A stretch of DNA of 12,796 bases from the NCBI GenBank assembly GCA_002508545.1, contig DAVH01000034.1:43887-56682 (forward strand), in the 5' to 3' direction. How positions within the stretch are numbered: position 1 is the first letter of the stretch; each line of letters starts with the position of its first letter. A program made the translations under genes and the position numbers. Origin of the DNA: Methanomassiliicoccus sp. UBA6. GTDB lineage: Archaea; Thermoplasmatota; Thermoplasmata; Methanomassiliicoccales; Methanomassiliicoccaceae. The notes beneath the pieces are model-generated. The model did no database searches. It worked only from the letters and a program-made list of their open reading frames with translations, and was not told where the DNA came from. Of this stretch, positions 6,137-12,796 are shown one piece after another.

Positions 6137-6256
6137 ATGCTCGTAAACGGGACGGGAAGAACTCTAAGAACCGAACAGAAACTGGCCAAAGGACGCGTGT
6201 ATTGTATATCATACATGGACAAATTATCGATAGAGAAGAATTTTGGAGGAGCATAA
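6137..6256 (+). CDS. Possible 39-residue leader peptide or small protein ahead of hdrA
   Basis: ATG at 6137 follows a near-perfect ribosome-binding site (GAGGAGG, 6126-6132) with 4 bases between. The frame runs 39 codons to TAA at 6254-6256, which directly abuts the hdrA ATG at 6257. The product is basic (it begins MLVNGTGRTLRTEQKLAKGR, with one cysteine at residue 23) and has no membrane segment or known motif. Its codons (CTA, AGA, ATA, TTA, GTA) lack the strong G/C third-position preference of the neighbours, which argues against an old conserved protein and is compatible with a regulatory upstream frame or chance. It exists only if transcription begins upstream of 6137. The hdrA ribosome-binding site lies in its last codons, so translation could be coupled. 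Low confidence that it makes a functional peptide. Confidence 0.3.
   Translation: MLVNGTGRTLRTEQKLAKGRVYCISYMDKLSIEKNFGGA
6245..6251 (+). promoter_or_regulatory. Ribosome-binding site of hdrA
   Basis: GGAGGAG lies 5 bases before the hdrA ATG at 6257 and fixes that start. It is a near-ideal complement of the 16S rRNA 3' end, consistent with a highly translated energy-metabolism gene. Confidence 0.8.
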
Positions 6257-9200
6257 ATGTCGGAAAAGACAGGTGCAGTAATGGTCGTCGGAGGCGGTAT
6301 CTCCGGCGTACAGACCGCATTGGACCTTGCTGAGTCTGGGTTCAGGGTCTACCTGATTGAGAAGACGCCAAGCATCGGTGGGGTCATGTCCCAGCTGGAC
6401 AAGACCTTCCCGACGAACGATTGTTCGATGTGTATCCTTTCGCCCAAGTTGGTCGAGGCTGCCAGGCATCCGATGATCAACCTCATGACCATGTCCGAGG
6501 TCGTCGATGTCTCAGGCGAAGCCCCCGACTTCAAGGTGAAGGTTCGCCACAACCCCCGCTATGTCAGCATGGACAAGTGCGTGGGATGCGGGATCTGCGC
6601 CGAGAAGTGCCCGGTGAAGGTTCCCAATGAGTACGATGCCAACCTGGTGAACAGGAAGGCGATCTACATTCCGTTCGCTCAGGCCGTTCCGCTGAAGTAC
6701 TCGATAGATGCCACCAAGTGCCTGAAGCTGACCAAGGGCCGCTGCGGTCTCTGCGAGAAGAACTGCCCGGCCGGAGCCATCAACTATGAGGACAAGGCCG
6801 TCGAGGAGACCCTCGATGTCGGAGCGATCATCCTTGCTCCCGGCTTCTCTACCTTCGATGCCCGTCTGAAGAAGGAGTACGGCTACGGACTATACCCCAA
6901 CGTCGTCACCTCCCTCGAGTTCGAGAGGTTCCTGAGCGCCACCGGCCCGTACGGCGGACACGTCGTCAGGCCGTCCGACCAGAAGACGCCCAAGAAGGTC
7001 GCCTTCCTGCAGTGCGTCGGGTCCAGGGACGAGAAGGTAGGCAACACCTACTGCTCTTCGGTCTGCTGCATGTACGCTATGAAGCAAGCCATCATCGCCG
7101 GCGAGCACACCGCTGGGCTTGAGCCGCACATCTTCTTCATGGACATAAGGGCCGTGGGGAAGGAGTTCGAGGATTACCGCAACAGGGCCGAGAAGGAGTA
7201 CGGCATCACGATGCACCGCGCCTCCAGGGTCGCGAACATCATCGAGGATCCCGAGACCAAGAACCTCATCCTGCGCTACTCCGCCAACGGGGACGTGGCC
7301 GAGGAAGAGTTCGACATGGTGGTCCTGTCCCTCGGTCTGGAGCCTCCCAAGGGAGCCAGCGCCCTAGGCAAGATCTTCGACGTCAACCTGAACCGCTTCG
7401 GCTTCGCCGGCACCAACGTCTACAGCCCGCTCACCTCCAGCCGCCCCGGCGTCTTTGTGACCGGCGCCTTCGCCGCTCCCAAGGACATTCCGACCTCGGT
7501 CGCTGAGGCTTCGGGCGCAGCGGCCAAGGCCGGTGCCTACATCGCCAACAAGAGGGGACACCTCGAGGAGGCCAAGGCAGAGGAGCTGGCGGTGGAAGGC
7601 CAGGAGCCCAGGATCGGTGTCTTCGTCTGCGACTGCGGTATCAACATCAAGGGAACCGTCGACGTCCCCAGCGTGGTGGACTATGTCAAGACCCTCCCCA
7701 ACGTGGTGTTCGCAGAGGAGAACAAGTACTCCTGCTCTGCCGATACCCAGGCCAAGATAAAGGAAATCATCAAGAGGGAGAACCTCAACCGGGTCGTGGT
7801 CGCTTCCTGCACTCCCCGTACCCATGAGGCCCTGTTCCAGAGCACCCTGAAGGAGGCCGGCCTGAACCCGTACCTGTTCGAGATGGCCAACATCAGGGAC
7901 CAGTGCTCCTGGATCCACATGGGAGAGCCCGTAAAGGCTACCCAGAAGGCCAAGGACCTGGTCAGGATGGCCGTGGCGAAGTCCCGGCTGCTGGAGCCCC
8001 TGTACGAGTCCAAGCTGCCGGTCACCCACTCCGGCGTGGTCATCGGCGGAGGCATCTCCGGCATGACCGCCGCTCTCGACATGGCCGCCCAGGGATTCCA
8101 TGTGGACCTCCTGGAGAGGACCGGGGAGCTCGGCGGGAACGCCATGAAGATCTACCACGAGGAGGACGGCCGCAAGCTCCGCGAGTTCGCCAAGGAGCTG
8201 GTCACCCGCGTGAGGAACAACAAGAACATCACCGTGCACCTCAACACCGAGGTCAAGGATGTCGGTGGCTTCGTTGGCAACTTCAAGGTGAAGATCAACG
8301 ACGGCACTGAACTGGAGACCGGAAGCATCGTCGTGGCGGTCGGTGCCGAGGAGTACAAGCCCAAGGAGTTCCTGTACGGACAGGACAAGAGGGTCGTCAC
8401 CCAGCTTGAGCTTGAGGACCAGATGCAGAAGGGTCCCCTCGCCGCCAACAAGATCGCCATGATCCAGTGCGTCGGTTCCAGGAACGCGGAGGCCCCCTAC
8501 TGCAGCAGGGTGTGCTGTGCCAACGCCATCAAGAACGCCATCGCGGTGAAGAAGGCGAACCCCAAGGCCGATGTGTATGTGTTCCACAAGGACATCAGGA
8601 CCTACGGGTTCCGCGAGGAGCTGTACAAGGAGGCCGGGCAGGTCGGCGTCAGATTCGTCCGCGTCCCCGAGGACAAGCCTCCAATGGTCACCAAGGAGGG
8701 CGACGCCCTGAAGCTGGTCGCCACCGACACCATCCTGGGCGACGACATCATGCTGAAGCCCGACATGGTGGTCCTGAGCACCGGTATCCGGCCGCACCAC
8801 GACAACGAGGACCTGGCCAAGATGCTCAAGGTGCCTCTCAGCAAGGACAAGTACTTCCTGGAGGCCCACATGAAGCTCAGGCCGGTCGACTTCGCCACCA
8901 ACGGCGTGTACCTCGCTGGTCTGGCCCACTGGCCGAAGTTCACTGACGAAGCCATCGCCCAGGCGTCCGGAGCGGCCGCCCGCGCCATGACCGTGATATC
9001 CAAGCCTGAGCTGAAGAGCGAGGGCATCATCGCGGCGGTGAACGAGGATATCTGCGACGGCTGCGCCATCTGCGAGCCCGTCTGCGAGTACAAGGCCATC
9101 ACCATCGTGGCCGACCCCAAGAACCCCGAGAAGAAGAAGGCCATCGTCAACGAGGGTCTGTGCAAGGGCTGCGGCTGCTGCGTTGCGGCCTGCCCGTCCG

Positions 9201-9277
9201 GTTCCATGGAGCAGAGGGGCTTCAAGAACCAGCAGATCATCGCTGCCATCGACGCCGCGCTCGAGGAGAGTGAGTAA
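6257..9277 (+). CDS. hdrA: Heterodisulfide reductase subunit A, double-FAD fused form
   Basis: HdrA is the flavin-bifurcating core of the cytoplasmic HdrABC-MvhADG complex; it takes H2-derived electrons from MvhD and splits them between ferredoxin and heterodisulfide. Usual HdrA proteins have about 650 residues; this one has 1006 and contains two related FAD modules. Module 1 (about 7-435) has the dinucleotide motif GGGISG (12-17) and an inserted two-cluster ferredoxin: C108/111/114/118 and C155/163/166/170. Residues 451-585 look like the standard HdrA N-terminal cluster domain (VFVCDCGINIKG, 456-466; ASCTPRTHEA, 516-525). Module 2 (about 592-915) has GGGISG (598-603 region) but no ferredoxin insert, and a C-terminal ferredoxin follows (C933/936/939/943 and C969/972/975/979). 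Both modules repeat QCVGSR and a Cys-rich S-x-V-C-C segment (about 252-271 and 737-754). It starts the operon; mvhD follows after 2 bases. hdrBC are not present. Confidence 0.92.
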   Translation: MSEKTGAVMVVGGGISGVQTALDLAESGFRVYLIEKTPSIGGVMSQLDKTFPTNDCSMCILSPKLVEAARHPMINLMTMSEVVDVSGEAPDFKVKVRHNPRYVSMDKCVGCGICAEKCPVKVPNEYDANLVNRKAIYIPFAQAVPLKYSIDATKCLKLTKGRCGLCEKNCPAGAINYEDKAVEETLDVGAIILAPGFSTFDARLKKEYGYGLYPNVVTSLEFERFLSATGPYGGHVVRPSDQKTPKKVAFLQCVGSRDEKVGNTYCSSVCCMYAMKQAIIAGEHTAGLEPHIFFMDIRAVGKEFEDYRNRAEKEYGITMHRASRVANIIEDPETKNLILRYSANGDVAEEEFDMVVLSLGLEPPKGASALGKIFDVNLNRFGFAGTNVYSPLTSSRPGVFVTGAFAAPKDIPTSVAEASGAAAKAGAYIANKRGHLEEAKAEELAVEGQEPRIGVFVCDCGINIKGTVDVPSVVDYVKTLPNVVFAEENKYSCSADTQAKIKEIIKRENLNRVVVASCTPRTHEALFQSTLKEAGLNPYLFEMANIRDQCSWIHMGEPVKATQKAKDLVRMAVAKSRLLEPLYESKLPVTHSGVVIGGGISGMTAALDMAAQGFHVDLLERTGELGGNAMKIYHEEDGRKLREFAKELVTRVRNNKNITVHLNTEVKDVGGFVGNFKVKINDGTELETGSIVVAVGAEEYKPKEFLYGQDKRVVTQLELEDQMQKGPLAANKIAMIQCVGSRNAEAPYCSRVCCANAIKNAIAVKKANPKADVYVFHKDIRTYGFREELYKEAGQVGVRFVRVPEDKPPMVTKEGDALKLVATDTILGDDIMLKPDMVVLSTGIRPHHDNEDLAKMLKVPLSKDKYFLEAHMKLRPVDFATNGVYLAGLAHWPKFTDEAIAQASGAAARAMTVISKPELKSEGIIAAVNEDICDGCAICEPVCEYKAITIVADPKNPEKKKAIVNEGLCKGCGCCVAACPSGSMEQRGFKNQQIIAAIDAALEESE

Positions 9278-9279
9278 AC

Positions 9280-9786
9280 ATGTCTTCAGCACAACACGGA
9301 CACGAGGCCGCCCCTGCGGCGGCCACCCCCGCGGAGGGCGGCTTCGAGCCTAAGATCATAGCCTTCTGCTGCAACTGGTGCTCTTACGCCGGCGCAGACT
9401 TGGCCGGGGTCTCCAGGCTCCAGATGCCGACCAACTTCCTGGTCATCAGGTCGATGTGCTCGGCCAGAGTGGACCCGGAGTTCGTCCTCCGGGCCTTCGC
9501 CAAGGGCGCCGACGGCGTCCTGGTACTGGGATGCCACCCCGCGGACTGCCACTACATCGGTGGCAACTACCGGGCAAGGAGAAGGATCGCACTGCTCAAG
9601 ATGCTCCTCGAGCAGTACGGCCTGGACCCCGATCGCCTGCACCTGGAGTGGGTCTCCGCCTCCGAGGGCGTGAAGTTCCAGTCCACGATCAAGGAGTTCA
9701 CCGAGAAGATCAGAGAGATGGGGCCCAGCCCGTTGAAGGAGGCCGAGGGAGAAGACCCCCGCGGTGAGGGAGCTTCGCACCATTAG
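9280..9786 (+). CDS. mvhD: F420-non-reducing hydrogenase iron-sulfur subunit MvhD
   Basis: MvhD carries a [2Fe-2S] cluster and relays electrons from the MvhGA hydrogenase to HdrA. The 168-residue protein shows the family cysteines: FCCNWCSYAGAD (C30, C31, C34), RSMCSARVDP (C60) and LGCHPADCHY (C85, C90). The first 22 residues form an Ala/Pro/Gly-rich arm ahead of the conserved core, which begins at PKIIAFCCNWC; the C-terminus is charged and ends in two histidines. The start lies 2 bases after the hdrA stop, with GAGGAG inside the last hdrA codons, so the two are probably coupled. The stop is TAG (9784-9786), the only TAG stop among the complete genes in the window, and an in-frame TAA follows two codons later (9790-9792). 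If the organism decodes TAG as pyrrolysine, the product could gain only two residues. Confidence 0.95.
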   Translation: MSSAQHGHEAAPAAATPAEGGFEPKIIAFCCNWCSYAGADLAGVSRLQMPTNFLVIRSMCSARVDPEFVLRAFAKGADGVLVLGCHPADCHYIGGNYRARRRIALLKMLLEQYGLDPDRLHLEWVSASEGVKFQSTIKEFTEKIREMGPSPLKEAEGEDPRGEGASHH

Positions 9787-9803
9787 GAGTAAGAGGTGGA
9801 ATC

Positions 9804-10811
9804 ATGGCAAAAGTCAAGATAGCGCAATATTGGGGCGCCGGCTGCGGTGGCTGCGACGTGGCCCTCCTGGACATCGACGAGAAGATCCTAGGGGTCGCTG
9901 AGATGGCTGACATAGCGTTCTGGCCTATCGCAGTGGACACCAAGCTAAAGGACGTCGAGGCGATGCCCGACAAGAGCATCACCCTGACGCTCTACAACGG
10001 CGCGGTCAGGAACAGCGAGAACGAGCATGTAGCCAAGCTGCTCAGGCAGAAGTCGGCCATCATGGTCTCCTTCGGCTCCTGCGCCTGCTTCGGCGGCATC
10101 CCCGGGCTCGCGAACGTGACCAACAAGAAGGACCTGCAGGACTATGTCTACAACAAGACCTTCTCCAGCGTCAACCCCGAGCATGTGAGGCCTCTGCCCA
10201 AGTACGAGGCCCCCGAGGGCGAGCTGGAGCTGCCGGTCATGTACGACACTGTCCTCACCCTCGATGACGTCATCGATGTGGACTACTACATGCCGGGCTG
10301 CCCGCCCACCACCGACCAGATCAACCAGTTCCTGGCCATCGTGGAGAAGCATGTCAAGGAAGGCGCTCCGCTGCCCCCGAAGGGAGCGGTCATCGCTTCC
10401 CAGAAGACCCTGTGCGATGAGTGCGGCAGGACCAAGGAGGTCACCACCATCGACAAGATCAACATGCCTTACGAGATCGCCATCGATCCGAAGAAGTGCA
10501 TGCTGGAGCAGGGCGTCATCTGCCTCGGACCGGCCACCCGTGCCGGCTGCGGAGCGAAGTGCCTGGACGCCAACCAGCCGTGCCGCGGATGCATGGGCCC
10601 GACCGCGGCGGTCATGGACCAGGGAGGCTCGATGCTGAGCGCTCTGGCCTCCATCTTCAGGACCGCTGACAACGAGACCCAGCTCAGCGAGGACGAGATC
10701 CTCCAGCTGATGACCCAGATCAAGGACCCGCTGGGAACGTTCTACGCGTTCACCATGCCTAAGTCCATCATCAAGAGGAAAGTCAAGGAGAAGAAGGCGG
10801 TGAAGCAATGA
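9804..10811 (+). CDS. mvhG: F420-non-reducing [NiFe] hydrogenase small subunit MvhG
   Basis: MvhG is the small, iron-sulfur electron-transfer subunit of the cytoplasmic group 3c [NiFe] hydrogenase; it carries electrons from the MvhA active site to MvhD. The 335-residue protein begins with the proximal-cluster motif WGAGCGGCD (C14, C17) and continues with FGSCACFGG (C93, C95) and MPGCPPT (C166). A C-terminal ferredoxin-like region has C204, C207, C232, C240, C249, C253, C260 and C263 for the additional clusters. There is no twin-arginine signal, as expected for a cytoplasmic enzyme. The last 13 residues (from about 323) are strongly basic (KRKVKEKKAVK). The start is supported by AGAGGTGG ahead of ATG 9804. 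Its TGA overlaps the mvhA ATG by four bases (ATGA), so large and small subunits are probably made in step. Confidence 0.96.
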   Translation: MAKVKIAQYWGAGCGGCDVALLDIDEKILGVAEMADIAFWPIAVDTKLKDVEAMPDKSITLTLYNGAVRNSENEHVAKLLRQKSAIMVSFGSCACFGGIPGLANVTNKKDLQDYVYNKTFSSVNPEHVRPLPKYEAPEGELELPVMYDTVLTLDDVIDVDYYMPGCPPTTDQINQFLAIVEKHVKEGAPLPPKGAVIASQKTLCDECGRTKEVTTIDKINMPYEIAIDPKKCMLEQGVICLGPATRAGCGAKCLDANQPCRGCMGPTAAVMDQGGSMLSALASIFRTADNETQLSEDEILQLMTQIKDPLGTFYAFTMPKSIIKRKVKEKKAVKQ

Positions 10812-12322
10812 CCGGTCCGATAATTTCTGAACCGACCCACAAGGCTGAGTCCAAGAGGATCACCATCGATCCCATCACCAGGCTGGAGGGTCACGGGAAG
10901 ATCGAGATCTTCCTGGACGACGAGGGTAACGTGGCGAACGCCTACTGGCAGGTTCCCGAGCTCAGGGGCTTCGAGAAGTTCTGCATCGGCCGGTCGGTCG
11001 ATGAGCTGAACAAGATCACCCCCCGTCTGTGCGGTGTCTGCCCCGGCGCTCACCACTTGGCCTCAACCAAGGCCCTGGACGGTGTGTTCAAGGCGGAACC
11101 CCCACCCGCGGCCAAGAAGCTCCGTGAGCTGTTCTATGCCGCTCACTACGTCCACAGCCACATCGCCCACTTCTACGCCCTGGCGGCGGCCGACTTCGTG
11201 CTCGGCCCCATGGCCCCGGCGGAGAAGAGGAACATCCTGGGCGTCGTGGACGCTGTCGGCGTGAACATCGGTGCCGAGGTCATCAAGCACCGCTCCTGGG
11301 CCCAGAAGACCCAGGAGATGATGGGAGGCAAGGCCACCCATCCGGTGTGCGGTATCCCCGGCGGCATGAGCAAGCCGATCACTGAGGAGCAGAGAGCTCA
11401 GGTCGAGACCTGGGCCAAGTCGACCGTCGACTTCGCCAAGTTCACCGCCCAGCTGCTGACGGACGTGGTGCTGAAGAACGAGGACTACCTCGCCCTGATC
11501 ACCAACCCCGGCATCTACTACAACGAGACCTACTACATGGGCCTGGTGGACAAGGACAACAAGATCAACTTCTACGACGGCGAATGCAGGGTGGTCGACC
11601 AGAAGGGCAAGGAGATGTGGAAGTTCCACCCCTCCAAGTACCTCGACTACATCGGGGAGCACGTCGAGCCGTGGTCCTACGAGAAGTTCTGCTTCATGAA
11701 GAAGGTCGGCTGGAACGGCTTCACCGACGGCCCCCAGAGCGGCATCTACCGGTGCGCCCCGCTGGCCAGGATCAACGCCTCCACCGGGTTCACCACCCCG
11801 CTGGCGCAGGACTACTACCTGCAGATGAAGGACTTCTTCAAGGGCCTGGGCATCGAGGGACCGATCCACCACACCATGGTCATGCACTGGGCCAGGGTCA
11901 TCGAGCTGGTCCACGCGGCCGAGCTGATGCTCCAGCTGTCCCAGGACCCCGAGATCACCAGCAAGGACATCCAGACCCCGCCCGGAGAGCCCGGGGAGGG
12001 CGTTGGCTGCCTGGAGGCGCCTCGCGGTACCCTCATCCACCACTATGTGGCGGACGAGAACGGCATCACCACCGATGTGAACCTGGTCGTCGGCACCACC
12101 AACAACAACGCGCCGATCAACCTGTCCGTCCGGCAGGCCGCCAAGGGTCTCATCAAGAACTGGCAGATCTCTCCCGGTATCCTGAACGAGGTCGAGATGG
12201 CGTACAGGGCATACGACCCCTGCAACTCCTGCGCGACCCACACCCTGCCCGGCCACATGCCGCTCAGGGCCATCGTACGGTATGCCGACGGGTCCATCTA
12301 CCAGGACATCAAGAACTTCTAA
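10808..12322 (+). CDS. mvhA: F420-non-reducing [NiFe] hydrogenase large subunit MvhA
   Basis: MvhA holds the NiFe active site that splits H2 in the cytoplasm and feeds the Hdr complex. The 504-residue protein has both nickel-binding motifs: the N-terminal RLCGVCPGAHH (C75, C78, H82) and the C-terminal DPCNSCATH (C472, C475, H478). All four cysteines are ordinary Cys codons, with no selenocysteine. ITRLEGHGK (residues 23-31) near the start and the YDPCNSC context are typical of group 3 hydrogenases. Twenty-six residues follow H478; in related hydrogenases an endopeptidase of the HycI/HyaD family cuts after this histidine once nickel is in place, but that gene is not here. The start codon overlaps the mvhG stop. 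It is the last gene of the operon, followed by a T-rich stretch. Confidence 0.97.
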   Translation: MTGPIISEPTHKAESKRITIDPITRLEGHGKIEIFLDDEGNVANAYWQVPELRGFEKFCIGRSVDELNKITPRLCGVCPGAHHLASTKALDGVFKAEPPPAAKKLRELFYAAHYVHSHIAHFYALAAADFVLGPMAPAEKRNILGVVDAVGVNIGAEVIKHRSWAQKTQEMMGGKATHPVCGIPGGMSKPITEEQRAQVETWAKSTVDFAKFTAQLLTDVVLKNEDYLALITNPGIYYNETYYMGLVDKDNKINFYDGECRVVDQKGKEMWKFHPSKYLDYIGEHVEPWSYEKFCFMKKVGWNGFTDGPQSGIYRCAPLARINASTGFTTPLAQDYYLQMKDFFKGLGIEGPIHHTMVMHWARVIELVHAAELMLQLSQDPEITSKDIQTPPGEPGEGVGCLEAPRGTLIHHYVADENGITTDVNLVVGTTNNNAPINLSVRQAAKGLIKNWQISPGILNEVEMAYRAYDPCNSCATHTLPGHMPLRAIVRYADGSIYQDIKNF

Positions 12323-12325
12323 ACC

Positions 12326-12359
12326 CCTTTCCCTCAACCTTTTCCTTTTTTCGTTTTTC
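12326..12359 (+). terminator. T-rich terminator after mvhA
   Basis: Directly after the mvhA stop comes a pyrimidine-rich run with three T-tracts (four, six and five Ts, the last two at 12346-12351 and 12354-12358) and no strong hairpin. Archaeal RNA polymerase commonly terminates at such T-tracts. It closes the hdrA-mvhDGA operon before the next gene's own promoter. Confidence 0.6.
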
Positions 12360-12387
12360 ATCTCGAAGGCATGGCCATCGGCATCGA

Positions 12388-12399
12388 GCTTTTTATTAC
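12388..12399 (+). promoter_or_regulatory. TATA-like promoter of the GyrI-like gene
   Basis: GCTTTTTATTAC lies about 25-33 bases ahead of ATG 12422. The predicted transcript start, near 12418, almost coincides with the start codon, so the messenger would be essentially leaderless, in keeping with the absence of a ribosome-binding site. Confidence 0.5.
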
Positions 12400-12421
12400 T
12401 GGACGCACCGATGCGACGGGG

Positions 12422-12796
12422 ATGAAGATCGATCTCAAGAAGCAGCTCCGGTCGCTGTACGACGCTCCGTCCGAGCCGGTGATGGTGGAGGTGCCTTCGA
12501 TGAACTTCCTCATGGTCGACGGCTCGGGAGACCCCAACGGCTCGGAGGAATACCAGCAGGCCATAGAGGCGCTCTTCGGTCTCTCCTACGCCCTTAAGTT
12601 CAAGGTCAAGAAGGCCGGGACGGACTACGGCGTTCTCCCCCTCGAAGGCCTATGGTGGGTTGAAGACCTCACCGCTCTGGACATGAAGAAGAGGGACAAC
12701 TGGAAGTGGACCTCGATGATCATGCAGCCCGACCTCGTGACCGAGGAGATGGTGGCCGAGGCGAGAGAGGAGGTGCGCAGGAAGAAGGACCCGCCC
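12422..12796 (+). CDS. GyrI-like small-molecule-binding domain protein (partial)
   Basis: The visible 125 residues match the standalone GyrI-like (effector-binding, SOUL/GyrI fold) family found widely in archaea and bacteria. Recognisable parts are the N-terminal EPVMVEVPSMNFLMVDGSGD, the acidic/aromatic stretch EYQQAIEALFGLSYALKFK (residues about 43-61), and PLEGLWWVED followed by NWKWTSMIMQPDLVT, a pattern I associate with this family. Members usually have about 200 residues, so the C-terminal third or more lies beyond the right edge. The frame is open to the last base. Such proteins bind amphipathic small molecules; the ligand here cannot be read from the sequence. No DNA-binding domain is seen at the N-terminus, so it is not an AraC/MerR-type regulator. 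The start at 12422 fits a leaderless transcript; an earlier ATG at 12411 is out of frame and stops at once. It is separated from the hydrogenase operon by a terminator and its own promoter. Confidence 0.85.
   Translation, partial: MKIDLKKQLRSLYDAPSEPVMVEVPSMNFLMVDGSGDPNGSEEYQQAIEALFGLSYALKFKVKKAGTDYGVLPLEGLWWVEDLTALDMKKRDNWKWTSMIMQPDLVTEEMVAEAREEVRRKKDPP

Noticed and set aside
5928..6146. A 72-codon plus-strand frame in the divergent region
   Set aside because: No ribosome-binding site; the predicted transcript start lies downstream of its ATG; no recognisable domain; codon use is unlike the neighbours'.
5941..6240. RNase P RNA or another large structured RNA in the divergent region
   Set aside because: The length would fit, but the universally conserved core segments of RNase P RNA are not found, and only short chance-level stems are visible.
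7364..9292. A 642-codon open frame on the minus strand opposite hdrA
   Set aside because: It is rich in Leu, Val, Gly, Asp and His, as expected from the reverse complement of a GC-rich gene with strong third-position bias. It has no known motif, and the sense strand is unmistakably hdrA.
11063..12361. A 432-codon minus-strand frame opposite mvhA
   Set aside because: Same reverse-complement composition artefact; mvhA motifs on the plus strand are decisive.

Overview
The window reads as high-GC chromosomal DNA of a methanogenic archaeon. Three things show this: an archaeal exosome/proteasome cluster, an archaeal FtsZ, and an electron-bifurcating heterodisulfide reductase/[NiFe]-hydrogenase set (HdrA, MvhD, MvhG, MvhA). 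The GC richness, strong Shine-Dalgarno sites and an hdrA-mvhDGA operon suggest the Thermoplasmata-related methanogens (Methanomassiliicoccales, e.g. Methanomassiliicoccus). That placement is inference, since no rRNA or mcr gene lies in the window.

Left half, all on the minus strand, read from right to left: a cysteine-rich protein with a RING-like module and four zinc ribbons (5772-5050), ftsZ (4914-3844), the RNase P protein Pop5/Rnp2 (3828-3520), proteasome alpha subunit psmA (3417-2695), the SBDS ribosome-maturation factor (2682-1978), then exosome subunits rrp4 (1866-1165), rrp41 (1154-372) and rrp42 (369 to beyond the left edge). This is the conserved archaeal superoperon linking RNA processing, ribosome maturation and protein turnover. 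Here ftsZ sits directly upstream of pop5. TATA-like boxes precede ftsZ and psmA, and possibly rrp4, so the block probably holds several transcription units.

Centre: 5773-6256 is a divergent intergenic region. It carries TATA-like elements in both directions, a perfect 14-bp palindrome with a second partial copy, possible leader hairpins, and a 39-codon open frame with a strong ribosome-binding site that ends flush against hdrA.

Right half, plus strand: hdrA (6257-9277), mvhD (9280-9786), mvhG (9804-10811) and mvhA (10808-12322) form one tight operon. In the known complex, MvhA/MvhG oxidise H2, MvhD passes electrons to HdrA, and a flavin in HdrA splits them between ferredoxin and the CoM-S-S-CoB heterodisulfide (reduced by HdrBC, which is not in this window). 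HdrA is unusual here: 1006 residues with two FAD-binding modules that carry complementary accessory domains. A T-rich terminator follows mvhA. Then comes a probably leaderless gene for a GyrI-like ligand-binding protein, cut by the right edge.

The items most worth a second look are the double HdrA, the RING/zinc-ribbon protein next to ftsZ, the hidden small frame and palindromic site ahead of hdrA, and the TAG stop of mvhD backed up by TAA two codons later.
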